DNA of 10,977 nucleotides from Armatimonadota bacterium (lineage in GTDB: Bacteria > Armatimonadota > JAAZEB01). Under the pieces are notes generated by a model. It searched no databases. It was not told where the DNA came from and worked only from the letters and a program-made list of their open reading frames with translations. The stretch covers positions 1-10,977 of the forward strand of contig DUUU01000526.1 of assembly GCA_012841485.1 (NCBI GenBank). The letters are read 5' to 3'. Below are positions 5,847-10,977 of this stretch, one piece after another (the stretch's first letter is position 1; every line of letters starts with the position of its first letter). A program made the position numbers and the translations under genes.

Positions 5847-7763
5847 TCAGAGCTTCTCCCACACGAGTGGCGGCTCCTCGGATGTCTCTTCGGGATGTAC
5901 CCGCTTCTCGATCTGGAGGATTGTGCCCTCGGGACCGGTAGAGAGCCACAGCCTGTCTGCCAGTTCGAGCATGATGGTATAGCCCATGCCCAGGGAGACT
6001 CGGGTGGAGAAGCCTCGGCGGAAGAGGGAGGATGGAATGTCCTCTGCCCGGATTCCGGGTCCTTTGTCGCAGGCCCGGAGCGTGACGCGCTCGGAGTCGC
6101 TGTAGACGGATGCTCGTGGCTCGCGGCCATGCTTGATCGCGTTGGTAATTGCCTCCCCCGCGGCGAGCACGAGATCCTGGGCGCGTGCCTCATCCATGCC
6201 GGCGCGCGTGCTCGTCTCGATCAAGCACTCTCTGATGGTGCGGTAGCTCTCCTCATCCTCCAGCGGGAGCGTCAGAACGAGCCGCCCTATCGTGGGGATC
6301 TCCCGCGCCTCCACCAGGCAGAAGCGGTCATGGGTAATGGCGCGGATTACCTCGCGGTTGAAGTTCTTCCGCTCCCGCTCGGTCGCCAGCAGCCGCTGGC
6401 GGGCCGCATCGCGCTCCCGCTCAGCTACTCGCCTCTCGGTGATGTCGTGGATGGTCGCGACTGCTACTTCCACGAGCGTATCCGGTCGCCGTATCGGCCC
6501 GGCGTTGATGCTCAGCACCCGCTCCGAGCCATCCGTGCGCGTGAGATGCACCTCTTCACCGATGACGCTCTCCCCATCACGGAGCGCCCGCGTCAGCGGC
6601 GGAAGATCGGTGCCAAGCACCTCCCCGTTGGGGCGGTGCATGCGCTGGGGATAGCGGATCACGTGCTCGATATCCTGCGCCACCCTGAAGGGATGCTCCA
6701 GCAACTCGCGCGCGAGCTGGTTCATGAGCGTGATGCGTCCCGAGGGCGCCTCGGCGATGATGACTCCCGCAGGCATCTGCTCCATCATGGTATGCAGGAG
6801 CGTGCGTTCCGCGGCAAGCCCCGCCAGGGCCTTCTCCAGCTCCGTCACATCGCTCCAGATCTCGACGGCGCCTCGCACCAGTCCATTCTTGGCGAGGGGG
6901 GAGATCGATACCAGGGCCGTGCGCTCGCGACCGTGGCTATCCATGAAGAGGAGCCGCTGCTGGGCCACGCGCTCCCCGCGCAGGCCTCGCGTCGCCGGGA
7001 ACTCTTCGACCGCCAGCGGGCGGCCATCCGGATGGCGCGGCGAGATCCGCTGCAGGAGCGTCTCTCGGGTGAGGCCGGTGGGGTCAAACCCGAACTCGGC
7101 CACCGCGGCTGGGTTCGCGTGCGTCAGCACCCCCTCGGAAGAGTACACGTTCACCGCGTCATCGATCGAGGTGATGATGGCGTTCAGTTCGGCCGCCCGG
7201 CGCTCCGCATCCTCCGCTGCCGCCGCCACACGCTCGCGCTCGAGGGTGAGCTGCGCGACCAGGCGCTCGCGCTCCGCCCTATCGAGTTGCCGCTGGGTAA
7301 TGTCGCGGACGACCGCTATCGCCGCGGCGATATGGCCTTCCCGATCCCGAACGGGACTCAGTGTATACTCGTAGCGGCGCGTTCCTTCCGGACTGGCGAG
7401 GCTGACCTCCCCGATCACCGGCTCACCAGTTGCCATCGCCTGCTCGCCGGCCTGGGTCATCGGCAATAGTGCGTCGGGCATCAGGCCGATTTCACGCCAT
7501 GTGCGTCCCAGGACCTCTTCGCGCGTCCGGCCCACGAGCCGCATGATGGAGGGGCTGGCATAGAGATACCGGCCTGCGCCGTCATGAATCGAGATGAGAT
7601 CCGGCACGGACTCCAGCAGCGTGTCCAGCTCCGCCTCGACGATGGTGACCCCAGCGCCCTCAGTATCCAGACGTGCCTCTGCCGCGCTCATCTGCGGTGT
7701 GCTGCTCCCTCCCGGTGCGTCGGGTGACAGCGGGTTCTTACCCACAATCGATGGGAAATGCAC
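5847..7763 (-). CDS. Three-PAS sensor with C-terminal RsbW-like ATPase domain, no HisKA
   Basis: This is a 638-residue soluble protein with no membrane helices. PAS 1 is at ~45-156 (VPDLISIHDGAGRYLYASPS to VVRDITQRQ). A coiled coil at ~156-195 leads to PAS 2 at ~190-309 (DAVNVYSSEGVLTHANPAA to WSDVTELE) and PAS 3 at ~318-444 (MPAGVIIAEAPSGRITLMN to TIHDITERR). A linker (~445-500) follows, then an ATPase domain at ~505-622. The domain has an N box GEAITNAIKHG (536-546, with N541), G1 CDKGPGI (565-571) and G2 LGMGYTIM (591-598). This is the compact RsbW/anti-sigma type fold. I find no HisKA H-box before it, so phosphotransfer to a response regulator is not supported. A serine kinase or sigma-partner role, or loss of catalysis, is possible. 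The linker contains REVIRAITHDRFCLVEAREIP (470-490), which I believe recurs before such ATPase domains. The start is uncertain: the longest form uses GTG 7763, whose 5' side lies in a hairpin, and ATG 7691 (residue 25) is the alternative. PanE lies 93 bases upstream on the same strand. Confidence 0.85.
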   Translation of the reverse strand: MHFPSIVGKNPLSPDAPGGSSTPQMSAAEARLDTEGAGVTIVEAELDTLLESVPDLISIHDGAGRYLYASPSIMRLVGRTREEVLGRTWREIGLMPDALLPMTQAGEQAMATGEPVIGEVSLASPEGTRRYEYTLSPVRDREGHIAAAIAVVRDITQRQLDRAERERLVAQLTLERERVAAAAEDAERRAAELNAIITSIDDAVNVYSSEGVLTHANPAAVAEFGFDPTGLTRETLLQRISPRHPDGRPLAVEEFPATRGLRGERVAQQRLLFMDSHGRERTALVSISPLAKNGLVRGAVEIWSDVTELEKALAGLAAERTLLHTMMEQMPAGVIIAEAPSGRITLMNQLARELLEHPFRVAQDIEHVIRYPQRMHRPNGEVLGTDLPPLTRALRDGESVIGEEVHLTRTDGSERVLSINAGPIRRPDTLVEVAVATIHDITERRVAERERDAARQRLLATERERKNFNREVIRAITHDRFCLVEAREIPTIGRLVLTLPLEDEESYRTIRECLIETSTRAGMDEARAQDLVLAAGEAITNAIKHGREPRASVYSDSERVTLRACDKGPGIRAEDIPSSLFRRGFSTRVSLGMGYTIMLELADRLWLSTGPEGTILQIEKRVHPEETSEEPPLVWEKL

Positions 7764-7778
7764 CCCCGCTGCCGGGGG
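7763..7778 (-). repeat. Inverted repeat touching the GTG start of the PAS sensor
   Basis: CCCCCG (7763-7768) and CGGGGG (7773-7778) make a 6-bp, all-GC stem with a 4-base loop. On the sensor transcript, the last G of the stem is the first base of the GTG start codon, and the stem fills the space where a ribosome site should be. Either the true start is downstream (ATG 7691) or the hairpin limits translation. A chance repeat is also possible. Confidence 0.4.
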
Positions 7779-7856
7779 AACACGCCGCGAGGCCGGCTTT
7801 GCATGCCGCTCGCGGCGGCGGAGGAGAAGCGTTGGCGGAGCCCGAACCCGTCGATG

Positions 7857-8903
7857 CTACCTCGTCAGACCGCACTCGGCCAGGAGCGCCTTCGGGGAGT
7901 GGCGGTATGCGGCATGATCTGCGGCGCCCTCGACCAGGGCCTCCAGTGCGGAGGCCAACGAAGCGTTCACGGGCGCTCGCATCCCCTGCTCGATAGCCAC
8001 GCGAGCGATGGCGCCATTCAGGAAGCCGACCTCCGACCGGCCCTTTCCCCGGGCAAGATCCAGGGCGAGAGAGGGCCGTTTGCTTCCTCGACCTTTCGCG
8101 GCGCGGCTGGCGATCAGCACGCGTGCCAGGGGCGCTGGTAAGCTCATCGCGAAGGCGAGGCGGCGCACCGGATAGCCAGGAAGATCGACCGGGCGAAGAT
8201 GAAGGCGGCGCATCACCCGGCGAGCCTCCATGAAGGCGGCGCGCTCCATGCGGAAGAGGGCCGGATGGAGAAGCACCTCCCCCGGCGTCACATCCAGGAT
8301 GGCGCATGAGGCGTTGGCGAGGAGGTTGAGGAGCAGCTTCGACCACTTCATCGCTCGCCAGTCCGAACAGGCCTGGGCTCGGATGTCGGACGCGGTGAAC
8401 AGATTCACCAGGGACTCCAAGCGTTTTCCCGAGGGGTGCGCCTCCGCGAGGGCGATGCCCCCGGACCAGGTGTGTTGCGCCACCCTGCCGGGCTTTGGGA
8501 GACTCACATTGAGGGTGAAGGAGCCGGCCACCACGCGCTCTGATCCGAGCACATCGAACGCCGCCTCCTCGCTGCCGATCCCGTTCTGAAGCGTCAGCAC
8601 GGGGATCCCCATGTGACAGGCACGCGCGATATCGCGGATCGCCTCCGGCAGGTCATACGCTTTGACTGCCGCCACGACCAGATCGGGGGGCGGCTCATCG
8701 ATCCGCATCTGTGCGAGAGAGGTGATAACTCGTGGTCTGGCGTAGGTGATGCGCCCGTCCGGCTCCTCAATCGCCAGGCCGTGATCTCGGATTCGCGCGG
8801 CCGCGTCCGCGCGCGCGAGCAACAGCACATCGTGGCTGGCGGCCGAGAGCCGGCCGCTGATCAGACACCCAACCGCACCTGCACCATAGCATAGGATCTT
8901 CAC
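7857..8903 (-). CDS. panE: Ketopantoate reductase (PanE/ApbA) family protein
   Basis: This 348-residue protein belongs to the family that reduces 2-dehydropantoate to pantoate with NADPH in coenzyme A synthesis. Its relatives reduce other 2-oxo acids. The N-terminal Rossmann domain opens with MKILCYGAGAVG (GxGxxG at 7-12), then VVAAVKAYD with the conserved Lys81, and LTLQNGIG (103-110). The C-terminal helical domain has MKWSKLLLNLLANASCAI (185-202). Lys189, Asn193 and Asn197 match the catalytic lysine and asparagines of E. coli PanE (its Lys176 region). Late residues RGSKRPSLALDLARGKGRSE (272-291) lead to Glu291, in the place of the catalytic glutamate of E. coli (Glu256). All key residues are present, so activity is likely, but family members are often misnamed panE and no pantothenate genes are nearby. 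The GTG start at 8903 is fixed by an in-frame TGA two codons upstream. A GAGG sits very close to it, so the ribosome site is unusually tight. The gene is divergent from the DapA-like gene. Confidence 0.82.
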   Translation of the reverse strand: MKILCYGAGAVGCLISGRLSAASHDVLLLARADAAARIRDHGLAIEEPDGRITYARPRVITSLAQMRIDEPPPDLVVAAVKAYDLPEAIRDIARACHMGIPVLTLQNGIGSEEAAFDVLGSERVVAGSFTLNVSLPKPGRVAQHTWSGGIALAEAHPSGKRLESLVNLFTASDIRAQACSDWRAMKWSKLLLNLLANASCAILDVTPGEVLLHPALFRMERAAFMEARRVMRRLHLRPVDLPGYPVRRLAFAMSLPAPLARVLIASRAAKGRGSKRPSLALDLARGKGRSEVGFLNGAIARVAIEQGMRAPVNASLASALEALVEGAADHAAYRHSPKALLAECGLTR

Positions 8904-8910
8904 GCCTCAA

Positions 8911-8940
8911 GATTCTGCTTGCGGGGGCGCAAATCCTGGC
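8911..8940 (-). promoter_or_regulatory. Putative leader element of panE: box, stem-loop, box
   Basis: Read on the panE strand, GCCAGGAT is followed by a perfect 5-bp hairpin (TTGCG, loop CCCC, CGCAA; + strand 8919-8932) and then GCAGAATC, ending 7 bases before the GTG start. Similar arrangements occur upstream of the DapA-like gene (9028-9061) and the oxidoreductase gene (10188-10223). CAGAAT could also be a degenerate -10 hexamer, which would give an almost leaderless transcript. Its function is unknown. Confidence 0.35.
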
Positions 8941-9027
8941 GCGCGTTGGCCCATTGCGCCGGATGCGAAACCCTGGGACCTGCAACCGCCGCGGACTGAT
9001 TCTGCTGAGCGAAGCCTCTCCGGGAGC

Positions 9028-9061
9028 GGCAGGAATCGTCTGGCCCGGACAGAAGCAGGAA
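9028..9061 (+). promoter_or_regulatory. Putative leader element of the DapA-like gene: box, stem-loop, box
   Basis: GCAGGAA occurs twice (9029-9035 and 9055-9061), 26 bases apart, around a small stem (GTCT, loop GGCCC, GGAC, at 9038-9050 including one G-T pair). The arrangement resembles the elements before panE and before the oxidoreductase. The rest of the 259-base divergent gap (8904-9162) shows no promoter I can assign with confidence. Confidence 0.3.
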
Positions 9062-9152
9062 GGGGAGAGCGGGTGAGTTCCCCGCGCACGCTGCTCTTCA
9101 GAGGACAGGGGTTGCCAGCGTCGCTCATGGCGCTTGCGTGTCGCCTCTGCCT

Positions 9153-9157
9153 GGAGG
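9153..9157 (+). promoter_or_regulatory. Ribosome binding site that decides the DapA-like start
   Basis: GGAGG at 9153-9157 stands 5 bases before ATG 9163, which places the N-terminus just ahead of the first beta strand (MVPVLITPF), as in the DapA family. An upstream in-frame GTG at 9073 also has AGGGGAG before it. That start would add 30 residues with no family resemblance, so 9163 is preferred. Confidence 0.7.
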
Positions 9158-9162
9158 GTCGG

Positions 9163-10089
9163 ATGCTGCCGATCGATGGAATGGTCCCCGTGCTTATCAC
9201 GCCCTTCGGGGGGGACGAAGCGGTTCGGGTGGAGGATACCGAGCGGCAGGTCGAGGTGGCGGTCCGGTCTGGGGTGAGCGCCATCTGCCTTCCTGCGTAT
9301 GGCGGAGAGTCTCAGAAGCTGGCGGAAGCGGAGCGGATGGGCCTCATTCGGACTGCCGTGCATAGCGCGCGCGGGCGCATTCCGGTGATCGCGCATTGCA
9401 GCCACGCCTCCGTCCGGCTGGCGGGCGAGTTGGCCCGGCGAAGCGCGGATCTGGGCGTGGAAGCGATCGCGGTGGCGCTGCCGCGCTCGCTATCACTCAC
9501 CGAGGATGACCACATCCGCTACTGTGCCGGAGCCGGAAAGGCAACAAGCCTGCCGCTGCTGGTGCTCGACTACAACCCTGGCGGGCCAGCCGTTGGCCTC
9601 TCCTTTGTCCGTCGTCTGCTTGCCGAGTGCCCGACGTTCGGCTTCCTGGTGATTGAGGAACCGCTCATGGCCGCGAAGGTCGGGGCGATCCGCGACGCGA
9701 CCGGCGGTCAGGTGGGCGTTCTGGAAGGGTGGGGGGGCACCCATCTGATGGAGCTGGCCGCCGCGGGAATCTGTGGCGTGATGCCCGGCTTGGGCACGGC
9801 AGACCTGATGGAGCGGATCTGGCGCCTGCGCCGCGCCGGAAGCGTGACGGAGGCGTATAGCCTCTTCACCGGGGTGCTTCCGCTGCTCCTCTTCTGCCAG
9901 CAGAATCCGGAGATCCGGCACTACGCCGAGCGCCGGCTGCTGTTGCGCCGGGGGGTGATCACCTCCGAGACGATCCGCGAGCCCACCGTGGCGCTCGACC
10001 GCCATAGCCAGGCCTACGGAGACGAGGTGATCGCGCTCTTCCTGCGCACGTTAGAACGCGCCGGTCTGCCTCGGCGCCCGTTGGAGTGA
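9163..10089 (+). CDS. DapA-superfamily (DHDPS/NAL) protein lacking the Schiff-base lysine
   Basis: At 308 residues this matches the usual length of the dihydrodipicolinate synthase/N-acetylneuraminate lyase superfamily, TIM-barrel enzymes that split or join pyruvate-type substrates through a lysine Schiff base. Family features are the first strand MVPVLITPF (7-15), SGVSAICLPAYGGES (36-50, the place of GTTGES in E. coli DapA), GRIPVIA (71-77), LDYNPGG (135-141), and GWGGTHLMELAAAGICGVMPG (189-209). Aligned by eye with E. coli DapA, Tyr133 is kept (Tyr137 here). Thr44-Thr45 become Tyr46-Gly47, Tyr107 becomes about Arg108, and Lys161 becomes Val163 or Ile164 in GFLVIEEP (160-167). Lys172 lies 9 residues further on and matches a different lysine of related subfamilies (PPTGPKI-like). 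Normal lyase or synthase chemistry is therefore doubtful. A non-Schiff-base reaction or a binding or structural role is possible. It precedes a Gfo/Idh/MocA gene by 153 bases and may share a pathway with it. I do not assign a substrate. Confidence 0.8.
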   Translation: MLPIDGMVPVLITPFGGDEAVRVEDTERQVEVAVRSGVSAICLPAYGGESQKLAEAERMGLIRTAVHSARGRIPVIAHCSHASVRLAGELARRSADLGVEAIAVALPRSLSLTEDDHIRYCAGAGKATSLPLLVLDYNPGGPAVGLSFVRRLLAECPTFGFLVIEEPLMAAKVGAIRDATGGQVGVLEGWGGTHLMELAAAGICGVMPGLGTADLMERIWRLRRAGSVTEAYSLFTGVLPLLLFCQQNPEIRHYAERRLLLRRGVITSETIREPTVALDRHSQAYGDEVIALFLRTLERAGLPRRPLE

Positions 10090-10103
10090 GAGAGGCCCGG
10101 CCT

Positions 10104-10135
10104 GTCCGGATCACCGAGGTGACGCCGGCACGGAC
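10104..10135 (+). repeat. Nested inverted repeat after the DapA-like gene
   Basis: GTCCG (10104-10108) and CGGAC (10131-10135) enclose TCACC-GA-GGTGA (10111-10122). CCGG (10106-10109) can instead pair with CCGG (10125-10128). It lies 14 bases past the DapA-like stop. It may be a terminator stem, although no T-run follows, or an operator for the downstream gene, since the TCACC/GGTGA core is a compact dyad. Confidence 0.35.
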
Positions 10136-10162
10136 CTCCCGCGTTGGTGGATGGAGTATCGA

Positions 10163-10180
10163 GCGGCCGTAGGCGGCCGC
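10163..10180. repeat. GCGGCC inverted repeat upstream of the oxidoreductase
   Basis: GCGGCC (10163-10168) and GGCCGC (10175-10180) form a 6-bp stem with a 6-base loop. They also read as a near-direct repeat of GCGGCCG. It is one of three stem-forming sequences packed into the 153-base gap 10090-10242. It could be a protein-binding dyad or simply a by-product of high GC content. Confidence 0.25.
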
Positions 10181-10187
10181 GCACGAA

Positions 10188-10223
10188 CAGAGCGCTGGGC
10201 CCGCGCCCGGCGTGTGTCAGAAT
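10188..10223 (+). promoter_or_regulatory. Putative leader element of the oxidoreductase gene: box, stem-loop, box
   Basis: CAG (10188-10190) precedes a 9-bp stem, GCGCTGGGC (10192-10200), loop CCGC, GCCCGGCGT (10205-10213), with two wobble pairs. TCAGAAT (10217-10223) follows, then the ribosome site at 10231. The order of box, hairpin and CAGAAT repeats that seen before panE (8911-8940), and less exactly before the DapA-like gene. This is a by-eye similarity over three cases. Confidence 0.3.
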
Positions 10224-10230
10224 GGATATG

Positions 10231-10235
10231 AGGAG
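10231..10235 (+). promoter_or_regulatory. Ribosome binding site that decides the oxidoreductase start
   Basis: AGGAG at 10231-10235, with GAGG at 10237-10240, lies 7 bases before ATG 10243. Two in-frame ATGs upstream (10222 and 10228) have no such site, and the Rossmann strand begins directly after 10243, so 10243 is the start. Confidence 0.75.
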
Positions 10236-10242
10236 CGAGGGT

Positions 10243-10977
10243 ATGGTCCGCACTGGGGTGATCGGGATCGGTGGGTTTGGACGCACGCATGTGAGCGCAT
10301 TGCGGCGCATGGAGGCAGAGGGCCTGGCAACCCTGGCCGCGGCGGCGCAGCCTCCTCTGCCCGGCATGGAGCAGGAGATCGATGGACTGCGCGCGGCCGG
10401 CGTGCCTGTCTACGAAGACTGGCAGGAGATGCTGGCGCGCGAGGGGTTGGAGGCCGTCACCATCGCCACCCCGGTGCCGCTTCACTTTGCCATGAGCGCG
10501 GGCGCGTTCGCGGCGGGCGCGCACGTCTTACTCGAAAAGCCACCCCTTCCCTCCGTAGAGAAGCTGGACCACCTCGTTGCGCAGGCAACTGCTGCCGGAC
10601 GCCTCGGCGCCGTCGATTTTCAGATGCTCTCGGGGCAGACGACGCGCGACCTGAAGGCACTGATCACCTCGGGTGCGCTCGGGAAGGTGCGCCGGGTGAC
10701 CGGCATCGGTCTATGGAAGCGCCTGGACTTCTACTACCAGTCTTCGCGCTGGCACGGACAACTGCGACAGGGCGACGAGTGGGCACTGGGCGGTCCGGTA
10801 GCCAACGCGATGGGGCACGTCCTCAACCAGTGCCTCTACTTCGCGAGCACCGAGCCGGGTTTTGCCCAACCGGAGCGCATCGAGGCGGAGCTGTATCGAG
10901 CCCACCCCGGCATCGAGAATGAGGACACGGCCGCCGTGCGCGTGCATACGGACTCCGGTGCTGTCTGCTGCTTCTAC
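10243..10977 (+). CDS. Gfo/Idh/MocA family oxidoreductase (3' partial)
   Basis: The first 245 codons run off the window end without a stop; the family is usually 330-400 residues. The NAD(P)-binding Rossmann domain opens MVRTGVIGIGGFGRTH (GxGxxG at 8-13). AVTIATPVPLHFAMSAGAFAAG (71-92) and LLEKPPLP (96-103) follow, with the EKP motif at 98-100 and Lys99 as the usual catalytic/cofactor lysine. The substrate domain includes GALGKVRRVTGIGLWKRLDF (144-163), YYQSSRWHG (164-172) and GGPVANAMGHVLNQ (183-196). His192 is in the family's conserved histidine position; the Asp usual four residues before it is Asn188. Such enzymes oxidise or reduce sugar, inositol or sugar-acid hydroxyls with NAD(P). The substrate cannot be told from this part. 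The gene follows the DapA-like gene on the same strand with a 153-base gap rich in inverted repeats, so it may have its own promoter. Confidence 0.88.
   Translation, partial: MVRTGVIGIGGFGRTHVSALRRMEAEGLATLAAAAQPPLPGMEQEIDGLRAAGVPVYEDWQEMLAREGLEAVTIATPVPLHFAMSAGAFAAGAHVLLEKPPLPSVEKLDHLVAQATAAGRLGAVDFQMLSGQTTRDLKALITSGALGKVRRVTGIGLWKRLDFYYQSSRWHGQLRQGDEWALGGPVANAMGHVLNQCLYFASTEPGFAQPERIEAELYRAHPGIENEDTAAVRVHTDSGAVCCFY

Noticed and set aside
4709..6193. Long minus-strand open frame (494 codons) opposite the secretin
   Set aside because: It lies antisense to a clear secretin core and crosses the terminator hairpin. Its translation is Arg/Pro/His-rich with no domain, as expected of a shadow frame in GC-rich DNA.
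6294..6368. Classical HisKA H-box in the sensor
   Set aside because: The only candidate, ITHDRF with His478, lacks the S-H-E-(L/I)-R-T-P-L pattern, and the ATPase is of the short RsbW-like type.
5895..7469. Long plus-strand open frame (524 codons) opposite the PAS sensor
   Set aside because: It is antisense to a gene with three PAS domains and an ATPase. Its translation shows no fold and is biased to Arg, Leu and His.
9073..9162. N-terminal extension of the DapA-like protein from GTG 9073
   Set aside because: The extra 30 residues do not resemble the family, while ATG 9163 has GGAGG 5 bases upstream and begins at the normal family N-terminus. The GTG does have a fair ribosome site, so it is not excluded.
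8904..9162. Known riboswitch in the divergent gap
   Set aside because: I looked for cobalamin, TPP, SAM and glycine-type core sequences and found none, only short stems and the GCAGGAA boxes.

Overview
This is a GC-rich bacterial window, densely coded, with Shine-Dalgarno-type starts and short intergenic gaps. A secretin with inner-membrane alignment proteins points to a diderm (outer-membrane-bearing) bacterium. The gene mix (pilus/secretion operon, PAS sensor with an RsbW-like ATPase, DapA-like and Gfo/Idh/MocA-like genes) would fit Armatimonadota or a similar soil or freshwater phylum. That placement is a loose inference: no rRNA or other taxonomic marker is present.

Layout. (1) Positions 2-5713, + strand: a tight four-gene operon for the envelope-spanning part of a type IV pilus or type II secretion-like machine. 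It holds a PilM-PilN fusion (5' end outside the window), PilO, a PilP/GspC-like protein and a secretin. Two junctions are 4-base ATGA overlaps and the third is a 20-base gap. Gene order is that of pilMNOPQ, but several architectures recall GspL, GspC and GspD. (2) Positions 5714-5846: a convergent intergenic stretch with a strong 12-bp hairpin, probably a shared terminator. (3) Positions 5847-8903, - strand: a three-PAS sensor with a C-terminal RsbW-like ATPase and no HisKA domain, preceded by a ketopantoate reductase (PanE/ApbA) family gene that may be cotranscribed with it. (4) Positions 8904-9162: a divergent promoter region. (5) Positions 9163-10977, + strand: a DapA-superfamily protein that has lost the Schiff-base lysine, then the first 245 codons of a Gfo/Idh/MocA oxidoreductase that runs off the window.

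How the genes work together. The pilus genes would form one channel: the actin-like/PilN fusion on the cytoplasmic face and inner membrane, PilO beside it, the PilP-like protein bridging the periplasm, and the secretin as the outer-membrane gate. The DapA-like and Gfo/Idh/MocA genes may belong to one sugar-acid or amino-acid type pathway, but the substrate cannot be read from sequence.

Most worth a second look: the PilM-PilN fusion and the mixed pilus/type II character of the operon; the lysine-less DapA homologue; and a short recurring element (CAG-type box, stem-loop, CAGAAT/CAGGAA-type box) upstream of three metabolic genes. No mobile elements, CRISPR arrays, tRNAs or rRNAs were seen.
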